Source of the DNA: Anaerolineaceae bacterium | Lineage (GTDB): Bacteria > Chloroflexota > Anaerolineae > Aggregatilineales > Phototrophicaceae | Length of the DNA: 64,000 nt | Direction of reading: 5' to 3' | Assembly: GCA_007693385.1 (NCBI GenBank) | Contig: REDR01000131.1 | Span: 1 to 64,000 of the forward strand | Shown: piece after piece, positions 25,736-34,066 of the stretch | Layout: every line of letters starts with the position of its first letter | How positions within the stretch are numbered: the stretch's first letter is position 1 | Notes under the pieces: generated by a model | The model's input: the letters and a program-made list of their open reading frames with translations, nothing else | Databases searched by the model: none | Told to the model about the DNA's origin: nothing | Program-made: the position numbers and the translations under genes

Positions 25736-26903
25736 AGCCGAAGCGCCATTCGCTATTGTCCATCGGCAGATCAGACAGGCGATTACCGCGTAGCGCCTCG
25801 AAGCGCGGGCGCATTTCATCGATGCTATCGCCGCCTAGCTTGCTCATCAGTTCATCGGCCAGCACGATAGACAGCATCGCCTCGCCGACCGGCACGGCAC
25901 GCGGCACCGCGCAGAAGTCGCTACGCTCGTATGTGGTGGATTCCGGCTCGCCCGTCGCTAGATTGACCGAATCCGCGCCGCGCAACATGGTAGAGATCGG
26001 CTTCATGGCGACTCGCGTGATGATCGGGTCGCCGGTGGTGATGCCGCCTTCCAGCCCGCCAGCGCGATTGGTGCGCCGTGTCAGGTCGCCGTTCGCGCCT
26101 TTGTCGATCATGTCGTGAACCTGACTGCCGGGCAGTCCGGCGTTCTCGAACGCCCGCCCGATCTCCGCGCCTTTCATCGCCTGTATGCTGACCAGCGCCC
26201 CGACGATCCGCGCATCTAACCGCCGATCCCAATGCACATGCGAGCCGAGTCCGGGCGGCACACCCAGCGCGAAAATCTCGAACACGCCGCCTAATGTATC
26301 CTTGTCGATCTTGGCCTGCCGGATGGCTTGGTGCATCTGGTCGGCGATGGCGGGATGCGGACAGCGCACATCGTTCGACTCGGCGGCGGTATACAGCGCC
26401 TCGAAGTCGTCGCCGTCATTGATCCGTGTTTCCACCGCGCCGATCTGCACCACATACCCGCCGACGCGCACGCCGAATTCCGCCAGAAAGCGACGGCAAA
26501 TCGCGCCCACCGCGACGCGCATCGTCGTCTCGCGTGCTGATGAGCGCTCCAGACCGAGCCGTAGTTCGCGGTAGCCGTATTTGACCGCACCGGTGAGGTC
26601 GGCATGGCCGGGTCTTGGCGTGGTCATCGGGGTGATGTCGCGCTCCTGCCAGTTCTTGAAGTCGCGGTTCTCCACGATCAGCGCGATAGGGCCGCCGGTG
26701 GTCATACCGTTCATCACGCCGCCGACGATGCGTACACCGTCTTTTTCAATGTGCATCCGCCCGCCGCTACCATAGCCGACCTGACGCCGTGCTAATTGCT
26801 CGTTGATGTCGTCCGCACTGAGGGGCAAACCGGCGGGCATCCCCTCTAATATCGCGGTCAGCATCGGCCCATGACTTTCACCTGCGGTCAAAAATCGTAT
26901 CAT
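25728..26903 (-). CDS. aroC: Chorismate synthase
   Basis: 391 residues. The FMN-binding signatures are present: GESHGPMLTAILEGMPAGLP at the N-terminus, RRQVGYGSGGRM, the RSSARETTMRVAVGAICR signature with its conserved basic residues, and GLEGGITTGDPI. It converts EPSP to chorismate, the last common step. It lies 20 bp after aroE and overlaps aroK by 8 bp. Confidence 0.96.
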   Translation of the reverse strand: MIRFLTAGESHGPMLTAILEGMPAGLPLSADDINEQLARRQVGYGSGGRMHIEKDGVRIVGGVMNGMTTGGPIALIVENRDFKNWQERDITPMTTPRPGHADLTGAVKYGYRELRLGLERSSARETTMRVAVGAICRRFLAEFGVRVGGYVVQIGAVETRINDGDDFEALYTAAESNDVRCPHPAIADQMHQAIRQAKIDKDTLGGVFEIFALGVPPGLGSHVHWDRRLDARIVGALVSIQAMKGAEIGRAFENAGLPGSQVHDMIDKGANGDLTRRTNRAGGLEGGITTGDPIITRVAMKPISTMLRGADSVNLATGEPESTTYERSDFCAVPRAVPVGEAMLSIVLADELMSKLGGDSIDEMRPRFEALRGNRLSDLPMDNSEWRFGYV

Positions 26904-26923
26904 CTTCGCTCACTCTCTCATGC

Positions 26924-27757
26924 TCAACTATTGGCGGCCAATTCGATCAAAGCCGCCGCCATCATCGTCTCTAAAGGTGCTTCGCGTTCCGTCCACGCCT
27001 GAAAGCTCAACGCGCCCTGACGTACCAGCATCCCGACGCCGCCGATAGCGCGTCCGCCGTTGTCTTCGGCCTGTGTCATCAAGCGTGTCTGTTGCGGGCG
27101 ATAGATCATGTCATACACGGTGACGCCACGCGGGAACGGCACACCGGCGATCCACGGCGAGTCGTCGGCGTTCGGCCACATGCCGACAGGCGTCGCGTTG
27201 ACGATCAGCGTCGGGGCGTGTTCCGCCGCTTCATCCAGTGTCAGCACGCGGGCACGCTCGCGCACACCGGCGGAAACGGTGAGGTCGGCCAGCATCTTGT
27301 TAGCGCGTTCTAGCGTGCGATTGACGACGATCACATCCGCGCCCGCCCGCCACAAACCATAAACCGCCGCCCGCGCCGCGCCGCCCGCGCCCAGTACGAT
27401 GACCGTCTGCCCGCTCACGTTGATCTGGTGGGCGCTCAGGTCGCCCATGAAGCCGTCCACGTCGGTATTGGTGCCGGTCAGTTTGCGGAAATCCACCGTA
27501 TTGACCGCGCCCACCGCCCGCGCCACGTCATCGGGCGTCACGATGCGCATGACCGCCTCTTTGTGCGGGATGGTGACGTTCACGCCGATGTAGCCATGCC
27601 GCATCGGTTCGCGGATGCCGTGCGTCACGATGTCGGGCGGTATCGCCATGACATCATAATGCCAATCCATGCCCAGCGCTTGAAAAGCGGCGTTGTGCAT
27701 GGCCGGGCTGATGCTGTGTGTCACAGGCCAGCCGATCAAGCCGACTCGATTCGTCAT
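26924..27757 (-). CDS. aroE: Shikimate dehydrogenase
   Basis: 277 residues from MTNRVGLIGWPVTHSISPAMHN, whose SxS pair binds shikimate. The catalytic Lys is in NVTIPHKEAV. GTNTDVDGF and the NADP-binding VLGAGGAARAAVYGL with following NRT are typical. The C-terminal GVGMLVRQGALSFQAW also fits. It reduces 3-dehydroshikimate. AGGAGCG lies six bases before ATG 27757, which rejects the track's 38-residue extension. Confidence 0.95.
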   Translation of the reverse strand: MTNRVGLIGWPVTHSISPAMHNAAFQALGMDWHYDVMAIPPDIVTHGIREPMRHGYIGVNVTIPHKEAVMRIVTPDDVARAVGAVNTVDFRKLTGTNTDVDGFMGDLSAHQINVSGQTVIVLGAGGAARAAVYGLWRAGADVIVVNRTLERANKMLADLTVSAGVRERARVLTLDEAAEHAPTLIVNATPVGMWPNADDSPWIAGVPFPRGVTVYDMIYRPQQTRLMTQAEDNGGRAIGGVGMLVRQGALSFQAWTEREAPLETMMAAALIELAANS

Positions 27758-27804
27758 AATCGCTCCTAATCGCAATCTCGCGTTTGTCGGTGGGGCGGCG
27801 GCGC

Positions 27805-29091
27805 TCAGGCCATATCCGCGCCCAATTTTCGCATTGTACCGGCGAAGTCGGGGAACGAATCCCCGGCACATTGCGCGTCGTCGATGTGTACCGCAGATGC
27901 CGCCACCAGTCCGGCCACCGCCAGACTCATCGCCACGCGATGATCGTCGTGTGCGTGGACGTGCCCGCCGTTGATCGCCTGCCCGCCTTCGATGATGAAG
28001 CCGTCCGGCGTTTCCTCCACCGTGACGCCCAGCGCCGCCAATTCCCGCGCCATCACCGCGATGCGATCCGTCTCCTTGACGCGCAACTCCGCCGCATCAC
28101 GCACGACGGTGCGCCCTTCCGCTTGAGTCGCGGCGATCATCAATACCGGAAACTCATCAATCATTCGCACCACCATCTCACCGCCAACCTCAACGCCTTT
28201 GAGCGTACCGCCGCGTACATGCAAATCACCGACTGGCTCACCCGCTTCTTTGCCGGTGGGAATCACGGTGATGTCCGCGCCCATCCGTACCAGCACATCT
28301 AGTAGGCCGGTGCGCGTGGTGTTCAGGTTGATGTGCCGCAGGGTGATGTCGCTATCCGGCACGATGCACGCGGCGACCAACGGGAACGCGGCGGACGAAA
28401 AATCGCCGGGCACGGTCATGTCAAGCGGGCTGAGTGGCGTGGCCGATGGTGTCAGGATGACCGTGTCGCCTTCCATGCGGATGTCAGCGCCCATCGCCTT
28501 GAGCATGATCTCGGTGTGGTCGCGGGCGGGCGCGGGCTGGGTGATGCGCGTCTCGTCCTTTGCGAAAAGCGCGGCCAACAGTATCGCACTTTTGACCTGT
28601 GCGCTGGCAACCGGCAGGCGATAGTCAATGCCTTTGAGCGCCGCCGGTTGGATGGTTAGCGGGGCGCATTCGTCGCGTCCGGTGATGCCTGCGCCCATCA
28701 AGCGCAACGGCTCGATGATGCGCCGCATCGGACGGCGGCATAGTTGCTCACTGCCGGTCAGCACGGCGGGGAAGGGCTGACCGCACAGGATTCCGGCTAG
28801 TAAGCGGATGCCGGTGCCCGCGTTGACCAGATCGAGCGTTTGTGTCGGCGCGTGCGGCGTGTCGCCGTGAATGACCAGCGTATCATCCGCTTCGTCAATC
28901 TGGATGCCCAGCCCCTTGACGGCGGATAGCGTGGCGACGGTATCGCCCGCCCGCAACCAGCCGCGCACATGGCTGACTCCCCGCGCCAGCAACCCGCCGA
29001 ACATCACCGCGCGATGGCTGATGGATTTATCGCCGGGCACGTCGGTCTCGCCGCGCAATGCGCCGCCCGGTCTGGTGGTCAATGTCTGCAT
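27805..29091 (-). CDS. aroA: EPSP synthase (3-phosphoshikimate 1-carboxyvinyltransferase)
   Basis: 428 residues. VPGDKSISHRAVMFGGLL carries the Lys and Ser of the phosphate site. LVNAGTGIRLLAGIL is the PEP/glyphosate-site loop, with GTG where class I enzymes have GTA. Later motifs are LPVASAQVKSAILLAALF, PGDFSSAAF and LRVKETDRIAVMA. It joins shikimate 3-phosphate and PEP. I chose ATG 29091 because GGGAGA lies six bases upstream; ATG 29106 would overlap the tyrA stop as ATGA and remains possible. Confidence 0.95.
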   Translation of the reverse strand: MQTLTTRPGGALRGETDVPGDKSISHRAVMFGGLLARGVSHVRGWLRAGDTVATLSAVKGLGIQIDEADDTLVIHGDTPHAPTQTLDLVNAGTGIRLLAGILCGQPFPAVLTGSEQLCRRPMRRIIEPLRLMGAGITGRDECAPLTIQPAALKGIDYRLPVASAQVKSAILLAALFAKDETRITQPAPARDHTEIMLKAMGADIRMEGDTVILTPSATPLSPLDMTVPGDFSSAAFPLVAACIVPDSDITLRHINLNTTRTGLLDVLVRMGADITVIPTGKEAGEPVGDLHVRGGTLKGVEVGGEMVVRMIDEFPVLMIAATQAEGRTVVRDAAELRVKETDRIAVMARELAALGVTVEETPDGFIIEGGQAINGGHVHAHDDHRVAMSLAVAGLVAASAVHIDDAQCAGDSFPDFAGTMRKLGADMA

Positions 29092-29102
29092 GGATTCTCC
29101 CG

Positions 29103-29978
29103 TCATTTTTTGTAGTGCTTCTCCCATTTTAAGCGCGAATCGCGCTGGGGGGCTAAGGCTTCTGCGAGCCGTTCTTTATCGCCCGCGATCAGCATGGTCT
29201 CCAATATCGCCAACTGCATCCGAAAGTGTGCCAGCAGTTCCGCGATGGCCTGCGTGTTGGTGCCGGTGATGTCGCTCATCATGGTGATGTCGCTACCGGC
29301 TAGCCGCGTCATATCGCGGAAGCCGCCCGCCGCCAGCGCCCACACGCCCTCATCTTGCTGGGCTTGATGTGAGGCCGTCGCCATCAGCGCGATGCTCAAC
29401 AGATACGGTACATGGCTGATGGTGGCGACGACGCGATCATGCCGCGCCGCTTCCATCTCAACCGGCAACGCGCCCAGCGCCGCGAGTAACTCATGCGCCC
29501 GGATGCGCGTCGCCGGTGTGGTGCGCCGCGTCGGAGATAGCACAAACGGCTTGCCGCGATACAGGTCAGGGTCGCTGAACGCGATGCCGTTGCGCTCTTT
29601 GCCGGTCATCGGGTGGCCGCCGATGGCCTGCACGCCGATGGGTAGCTGTCCCATCGCTTCGCAGATGTCGGCTTTGGTACTGCCGATGTCGATAATCAGC
29701 GTATTGGAACGCAGATACGGCGCGATCTGCTTTCGCAATAGCATCAAGATCACATTGACCGGCGCGGCCAATAGCACGGTGTCGGCATCGTGGACGGCGG
29801 TCTTGAGGTCGTCGGTGGCGATGTCGATAATGCCATCGTCTAAGGCTCGCTGGCGCGTCTCGGCGTTCATATCCATGCCGATGATGCAATCGGCGTGCTG
29901 GCGCAAGCCTATCGCCAGCGAACCGCCCATCAAACCGAGTCCGATGATCGCCAATTTTTGACTTTTGAAGGCGCTCAT
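29103..29978 (-). CDS. tyrA: Prephenate dehydrogenase
   Basis: 291 residues. The NAD-binding motif is KLAIIGLGLMGGSLAIGL. DIGSTKADICEAM and GGHPMTGKERNG carry the catalytic His region, and the C-terminal helical domain holds SHVPYLLSIALM. It converts prephenate to 4-hydroxyphenylpyruvate, the precursor of Tyr. AGGAG is placed six bases before ATG 29978, so I prefer this over the track start 30020, which overlaps the aroF stop. No ACT domain is present, so regulation may lie mainly at the leader peptide. Confidence 0.93.
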   Translation of the reverse strand: MSAFKSQKLAIIGLGLMGGSLAIGLRQHADCIIGMDMNAETRQRALDDGIIDIATDDLKTAVHDADTVLLAAPVNVILMLLRKQIAPYLRSNTLIIDIGSTKADICEAMGQLPIGVQAIGGHPMTGKERNGIAFSDPDLYRGKPFVLSPTRRTTPATRIRAHELLAALGALPVEMEAARHDRVVATISHVPYLLSIALMATASHQAQQDEGVWALAAGGFRDMTRLAGSDITMMSDITGTNTQAIAELLAHFRMQLAILETMLIAGDKERLAEALAPQRDSRLKWEKHYKK

Positions 29979-30016
29979 ATTCGCTCCTGTGGTCGCGTGT
30001 GTCGTGCTCTGCTGGC

Positions 30017-31033
30017 TCATGCGTCGCGCCCGATGGCCTGCGCCACCTGTTTGACGCTCGCCATCATCGCCGCGAATTGCTCAAACGTCAGGCTCTGGCG
30101 GCCATCGCTCCACGCCTCATCGGGCGCGGAATGCACCTCGACGATCAAGCCATCCGCACCGGCGGCAACCGCGCCTAATGATACTTGCGGCACATATTCG
30201 CGCAAGCCCAAAGCATGGCTGGGGTCGGCGATGACCGGCAGATGCGTCAGCGCTTTTAACACCGCGATGGCGTTCAGGTCAAATGTATTGCGCGTGTGCT
30301 TCTCGAATGTGCGGATGCCGCGCTCGCACACCATCACCTGCGCGTTGCCCTGCGCCAGCACGTACTCCGCCGCCATCAGCAAATCCTCGATGGTGCTACT
30401 CATGCCGCGTTTGAGCAGTACCGGATGCTGACTCTGGCCGACGGCGGTCAGCAGGGTGAAGTTCTGCATGTTGCGTGCGCCGACCTGCAACACATCGGCA
30501 TAGTCACAGACCAGTGGCACCAGATTAGCGTCCATGATCTCGGTCACGATGGGCAGGCCGGTTTGTTCACGCGCTTCGGCCAGCCATTTCAACGCCTGCT
30601 CACCGTGCCCCTGAAAGCTGTAGGGCGATGTACGCGGCTTGTACGCTCCGCCACGTAACGCCGTCGCGCCTGCCTCTTTGATGGCGTGGGCGATCTCTAG
30701 CAGGTTCTCGCGGCTTTCCACCGAACACGGCCCGGCGATGACCAGCACGTTATCCCCGCCCATCGGCTTACCGTTCAACGGGATGATGGAATCTCGCGGG
30801 TGCATCTGGCGGCTGGCTAGCTGGTACGGCACGGTGACGCGGGCGACACGCGCCACGCCGGGCAACGCTTCGTACTCCGCCTGCTGAAATGCGCCGCGCC
30901 CCTCGCCGACGATGCCGACCAGCGTGTTATCGTCGCCGTCGGCCAGATGCGCGGCGTAGCCGTCCGCTTCGATCTTGGCGATAACCTCCGCCAGTTGTTT
31001 GGCGCTGGCGCCGCGTTTCATCACAACAATCAT
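30017..31033 (-). CDS. aroF: DAHP synthase, type I-beta with N-terminal ferredoxin-like domain
   Basis: 338 residues. Residues 1-75 ([26 protein letters not shown] onward) form the ferredoxin-like regulatory domain known from the Thermotoga enzyme, where Phe and Tyr inhibit. The barrel starts near [15 protein letters not shown] and carries [34 protein letters not shown] and IADPSHALG. It condenses PEP and erythrose 4-phosphate, the entry step of the pathway. GAGGGA precedes the ATG. It follows aroH by 14 bp. Confidence 0.95.
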   Translation of the reverse strand: MIVVMKRGASAKQLAEVIAKIEADGYAAHLADGDDNTLVGIVGEGRGAFQQAEYEALPGVARVARVTVPYQLASRQMHPRDSIIPLNGKPMGGDNVLVIAGPCSVESRENLLEIAHAIKEAGATALRGGAYKPRTSPYSFQGHGEQALKWLAEAREQTGLPIVTEIMDANLVPLVCDYADVLQVGARNMQNFTLLTAVGQSQHPVLLKRGMSSTIEDLLMAAEYVLAQGNAQVMVCERGIRTFEKHTRNTFDLNAIAVLKALTHLPVIADPSHALGLREYVPQVSLGAVAAGADGLIVEVHSAPDEAWSDGRQSLTFEQFAAMMASVKQVAQAIGRDA

Positions 31034-31047
31034 CTGATTTCCCTCTT

Positions 31048-31416
31048 CTAGTTCTGCCGGTCAGGACGCAGTCGAACGGCGTCGTTCTGGTAGATGTGGC
31101 GGATGGCTTGCGGCGCTTTGTCGGTGTTCCAGTGGATCAACACGCGGATACAACGCGCCACGCCGCCCGGCACCACCATCTCTTTAGCACCCATCAACGC
31201 GACGCTGTGCCAGCCGGTGCGCTCGCGGGCGGCGCGGGCGGGATGCGCGGCGCTGAGGTCGGGCGTGGTGGTGAAGAAGATGCTGGCGACATCATCTTCG
31301 CGGATGTCGTTGGCGTCGATGATCGCCTGTAGTAGATCGTGTGTGGCGCTGAGTATGGCGTTCTCGTCGTCTGCATCGACGGTGGTCGCGCCGCGCACCC
31401 CTCTAACATATACCAT
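31048..31416 (-). CDS. aroH: Chorismate mutase, AroH class
   Basis: 122 residues, the usual length of the trimeric AroH fold. [18 protein letters not shown] carries the conserved Arg, and [22 protein letters not shown] and the C-terminal [15 protein letters not shown] match Bacillus AroH. It turns chorismate to prephenate. It is the first structural gene of the aro operon, with AGGAGA eight bases before the ATG. Its transcription must pass the terminator at 31533-31503. Confidence 0.95.
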   Translation of the reverse strand: MVYVRGVRGATTVDADDENAILSATHDLLQAIIDANDIREDDVASIFFTTTPDLSAAHPARAARERTGWHSVALMGAKEMVVPGGVARCIRVLIHWNTDKAPQAIRHIYQNDAVRLRPDRQN

Positions 31417-31502
31417 TGCGCTATTCTCCTATCATTCAGTTTATCAATCAATCGGCGGATCAAGCATCTTATCGACAACCCGCGCCCGACAAGCGGACAG
31501 AC

Positions 31503-31533
31503 AAAAAAAGCGCCGGACAGATGTCCCGCGCTT
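31503..31533 (-). terminator. Attenuator terminator of the aro operon
   Basis: On the minus strand AAGCGC-G-GGACA and TGTCC-G-GCGCTT pair around a 2-base loop with one G-G mismatch, followed by a T-run. It sits 26 bases after the leader peptide stop and 86 bases before the aroH start, inside the transcribed leader. It is therefore a conditional terminator. Confidence 0.9.
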
Positions 31534-31607
31534 CACTGTTTTTTGATCGTCGTAAACCTTACCGACCAATCGCACCCAAGCACATCTGCCGACCATCTTC
31601 GATGTCG
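31516..31607 (-). promoter_or_regulatory. Antiterminator and competing hairpin segments of the aro leader
   Basis: The leader segment CGGCAGATGT (31591-31582) can pair with ACATCTGTC (31524-31516), which is the 5' arm and loop of the terminator, giving about nine pairs including one G-U. The upstream ACATC (31605-31601) can instead pair with GATGT (31586-31582), and CGACATC with GATGGTCG as a local hairpin. These are the mutually exclusive 1:2, 2:3 and 3:4 pairings expected of a ribosome-controlled attenuator. The pairings are read by eye; energies were not computed. Confidence 0.75.
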
Positions 31608-31666
31608 TCCGTGAAATAAAAATAGTAATAGGCAAATGTGTTGTTGTGGCCGCTAGCCAGCATCAT
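31559..31666 (-). CDS. Aromatic leader peptide (attenuator peptide) of the aro operon
   Basis: A 35-residue peptide, too short for the ORF track. It begins MMLASGHNN and contains TFAYYYFYF, seven Phe or Tyr codons in a stretch of eight, and stops at TAA 31559. AAGGG lies six bases before the first ATG. There is no Trp codon, which fits an operon with DAHP synthase, chorismate mutase and prephenate dehydrogenase. A ribosome stalled in the aromatic run would leave the segment CGGCAGATGT free and favour antitermination. A ribosome reaching the stop would cover that segment and allow the terminator to form. The role is inferred from architecture; the peptide itself probably has no other function. 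Confidence 0.9.
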   Translation of the reverse strand: MMLASGHNNTFAYYYFYFTDDIEDGRQMCLGAIGR

Positions 31667-31708
31667 GTTAAACCCTTGTATCCGGCCTTGTCCGGTTGGA
31701 TAGACAAA

Positions 31709-31737
31709 AGCATAACCAACATCGCGCCGGATGTCAA
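31709..31737 (-). promoter_or_regulatory. Promoter of the aro operon
   Basis: TTGACA, a 17-base spacer and TATGCT on the minus strand. The -35 box overlaps the stop codon of the last trp-operon gene (31734). The predicted start lies about 35 bases before the leader peptide ATG. Confidence 0.85.
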
Positions 31738-32834
31738 CTTTTTGGATCGTCCGGCGTTGCGATGATGCGCCCTAGCCAGCCGTCTACATCTTCTGGCGTC
31801 AACTTGTCGGCCACGCGCACGGCAGGCTCTAGCCCCTCAAAGATGGACGTGATCCCGAACGGGCGTGTATAGGGCGCATCACCGAGTAAGACGACGCGGA
31901 CGCCATCGAAGCGCGGGATGTCCGCCGGAAAGCCCTCCGGCCACAGCCACGTATCGGCGTTGTCGCCGACCTCGACCACGCCTTCCGCGTTGAGCGCCCG
32001 CCAATTCGCATAATGAAACGCGAATACGTGCGGCGTCGCCTGATTGTACTGGTTATATTGCCGCGCCGCCTCGACGGTCTGCGGGCGCGGACGGTCACCG
32101 TCCAGCCAACCGGCGGACTCATCGCCGATGAGCGCTTCTTCCAGCAGGACGAAAAGCTGATGATTACCGGCGATGCCCTCAATCTGTACGCGATAACCGC
32201 GCCGATAATCGGGGTGAATCACGATCAATTCTTCGTCGTCCAGCACCGCCAGCAGTTGCGATAGCCAGTGGATCATATCGTGATGCAACGGGAAGCGCCG
32301 CAGACGCGAAGCCATGCGCCCCTCGTCGTTGGCGGCGCGGCGGGCGCGTTTACTGCGCGAGATCATCGCCACCGCCGGACGGCAAAATATCTCCATCGCG
32401 GAGAAAGCGTTAGCCTGCACGCTCATCGTGCGGGCGACGCCCGCGCCGTAACGGTCAATCGCTTCGGCTTCGGGCACGTCATCAGCGCGGGCGCGTTCCA
32501 GACAGGCAGAGACGAATTGCGACGCCTCGCCCAGCGTTTCGCCCAGCCGCGTGATGATGGCATGGACGGCGATATAGGGGTGTGCGCCTTGCTCGACCAA
32601 CGCGCCACACGCCGCCGATACCATCGCGGAGCGCATCGGCGCGGCGGCGAGAATGGTATCCACCAATCGCCCGACGCCCTGAGAGCGCGTCTCGTGGTCT
32701 ACGAATTCGCCAGCGTTGACCACCAATCCGGCGACCTCACGCAGATCATCGAATGTCATCGGGCGACCATCCGCCATGCGCGTGATGACCGCCTCCACCG
32801 CTTCGTTGAATTGCGTTATCTCCGGCGTTGTCAT
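31734..32834 (-). CDS. Unknown protein at the end of the trp operon
   Basis: 366 residues, no signal peptide or membrane segment. I do not recognise the family. The N-terminal third is helical and acidic (MTTPEITQFNEAVEAVITRMADG; AAPMRSAMVSAACGALVEQGAHPYIAVHAI). A basic patch (SRSKRARRAANDEGRMASRLRRF) follows, then a beta-rich half with LLAVLDDEELIVIHPDYRRGYRVQIEGI and HVFAFHYANWRALN. It is coupled to trpA by a 4-bp overlap, so it is co-translated with the trp genes. The aro promoter -35 lies in its stop codon. A role in aromatic metabolism is only suggested by position. Confidence 0.7.
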   Translation of the reverse strand: MTTPEITQFNEAVEAVITRMADGRPMTFDDLREVAGLVVNAGEFVDHETRSQGVGRLVDTILAAAPMRSAMVSAACGALVEQGAHPYIAVHAIITRLGETLGEASQFVSACLERARADDVPEAEAIDRYGAGVARTMSVQANAFSAMEIFCRPAVAMISRSKRARRAANDEGRMASRLRRFPLHHDMIHWLSQLLAVLDDEELIVIHPDYRRGYRVQIEGIAGNHQLFVLLEEALIGDESAGWLDGDRPRPQTVEAARQYNQYNQATPHVFAFHYANWRALNAEGVVEVGDNADTWLWPEGFPADIPRFDGVRVVLLGDAPYTRPFGITSIFEGLEPAVRVADKLTPEDVDGWLGRIIATPDDPKS

Positions 32835-33628
32835 GTGTTCAGCGCGTCCCGTAGTGATTTCGCCAGATCATGCACGGCGGCTCTGCTTTCGCCCGCCGCC
32901 CGCACCAGCGCACTACCGACGATGAAGCCATTGACCAGCCCGTTCATCATGCGGGCGTGTTCCGGCTTGCTGATGCCGAACCCCAGCACAAGCGGGGCGT
33001 CAGTCTGGGCGCGTAGATCGGCGATGAACGCCTGCAAATCGGACGGCAAGCTCTGGCGCTCGCCGGTGATGCCGGTCAGCGATAGTACGTAGATGAAGCC
33101 CGTCGCCCGTTGCGCCACCAGTGCGACGCGGCTGTGGTCGCTGGTCGGCGCGAGGAAGAACACCAGCGCCATATTTTCCTGCTCACAGACCGCAAACATC
33201 GGCGCTTCTTCCGGCGGCAGGTCGGGGATGATGAAGCCATCCGCGCCGGCCGCTTTCGCCGCCAGCACGAAGCGCTCCACGCCGTAATTGATGATCGGGT
33301 TCAGATAGCTGAACATCAAAATCGGCTGATCGATGCCGCGCTCGCGCAGTGTCCGCACCGCGTCCAGCGCGTGCTGAATGGTGGTGCCATTTTCCAGCGC
33401 GACTTGCGAAGCCTGCTGGATCGTCGGCCCGTCAGCTAGCGGATCGCTGAACGGGATGCCGATCTCGAAGCCGTCAGCGCCAGTGGCCGCCATCGCTTCG
33501 ATAGCGGCCAGTGAATCCTCATACGTGGGATAGCCTACCGGAAAGAAGGGCAGGAAAGCCGCCCGCCCCTCCGCTTCCGTTCGGGCGAACATCGCCGCGA
33601 TTGCATCTAGTCCCCTTTGTGATCGCAC
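32831..33628 (-). CDS. trpA: Tryptophan synthase alpha subunit
   Basis: 265 residues. It cleaves indole-3-glycerol phosphate; indole passes to TrpB. The catalytic Glu and Asp are in GFEIGIPFSDPLADGPTIQ, and FIIPDLPPEEA, LVFFLAPTSDHSR and GFIYVLSLTGITG are standard. The start is a GTG that overlaps the TAG of the upstream small gene by one base. It is separated from trpB by an alpha/beta hydrolase gene and a small unknown gene, which is an uncommon trp order. Confidence 0.96.
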   Translation of the reverse strand: MRSQRGLDAIAAMFARTEAEGRAAFLPFFPVGYPTYEDSLAAIEAMAATGADGFEIGIPFSDPLADGPTIQQASQVALENGTTIQHALDAVRTLRERGIDQPILMFSYLNPIINYGVERFVLAAKAAGADGFIIPDLPPEEAPMFAVCEQENMALVFFLAPTSDHSRVALVAQRATGFIYVLSLTGITGERQSLPSDLQAFIADLRAQTDAPLVLGFGISKPEHARMMNGLVNGFIVGSALVRAAGESRAAVHDLAKSLRDALNT

Positions 33629-33933
33629 TACTCGTAATCCTCTAAATCGTCACCATCGACATATTCGCTGTCACCGCGAAACGTATTGACCATATCGAAC
33701 AGGTAATCGCTGATGTCGGCGGTTAGCGCCGCCGATTCGGTCAGTTGCAGTTGCAACATATCGACATCATCGCGCACCGCATCCAGCCACTTGCCGCGCC
33801 CATTTTCCTCGATGAACTGTAGCGCCATTTGCACCATCGCCATCTGCTTTTGAATCTCGTCAAAGACATTAGCCAGCATCATAGAGGCGTCTTCGGTTGC
33901 ATTAAGGTCCATCACGGTAATATCGTCGTTCAT
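33628..33933 (-). CDS. Small acidic protein between hydrolase and trpA, unknown
   Basis: 101 residues, strongly acidic and mostly helical, with many Met and Gln (MLANVFDEIQKQMAMVQMALQFIEENG) and an Asp/Glu tail (YVDGDDLEDYE). No known domain is seen. GAAAGGATG lies upstream of the ATG, and its stop overlaps the trpA start, so it is co-expressed with trpA. It might be an adaptor or an oligomerising helical protein. Upstream, 33934-34066 has no gene; it holds a perfect 6-bp hairpin ATGCGG/CCGCAT (33956-33973) and a TACAAT that may be a -10. Confidence 0.65.
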   Translation of the reverse strand: MNDDITVMDLNATEDASMMLANVFDEIQKQMAMVQMALQFIEENGRGKWLDAVRDDVDMLQLQLTESAALTADISDYLFDMVNTFRGDSEYVDGDDLEDYE

Positions 33934-34066
33934 AGGCCATCATCCTTTCTTTGTTATGCGGAGAATGCCGCATACTCCCATTGTAGCGTCTACCGCGTCA
34001 GATTACCGTAGCCATTTGCGGATGTGGCACTATTTTTACTTTTTTATGGCGATTCTTACGGCGCGT

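Noticed and set aside
31444-31635. Minus-strand ORF of 63 residues in the aro leader
   Set aside because: It reads through the terminator in a different frame from the aromatic leader peptide, has no good ribosome site and shows no domain.
31417-31708. Second T-box in front of aroH
   Set aside because: No GGUGGNACCGCG-type sequence or AG bulge is present. The translated aromatic run and the pairing pattern explain the leader better.
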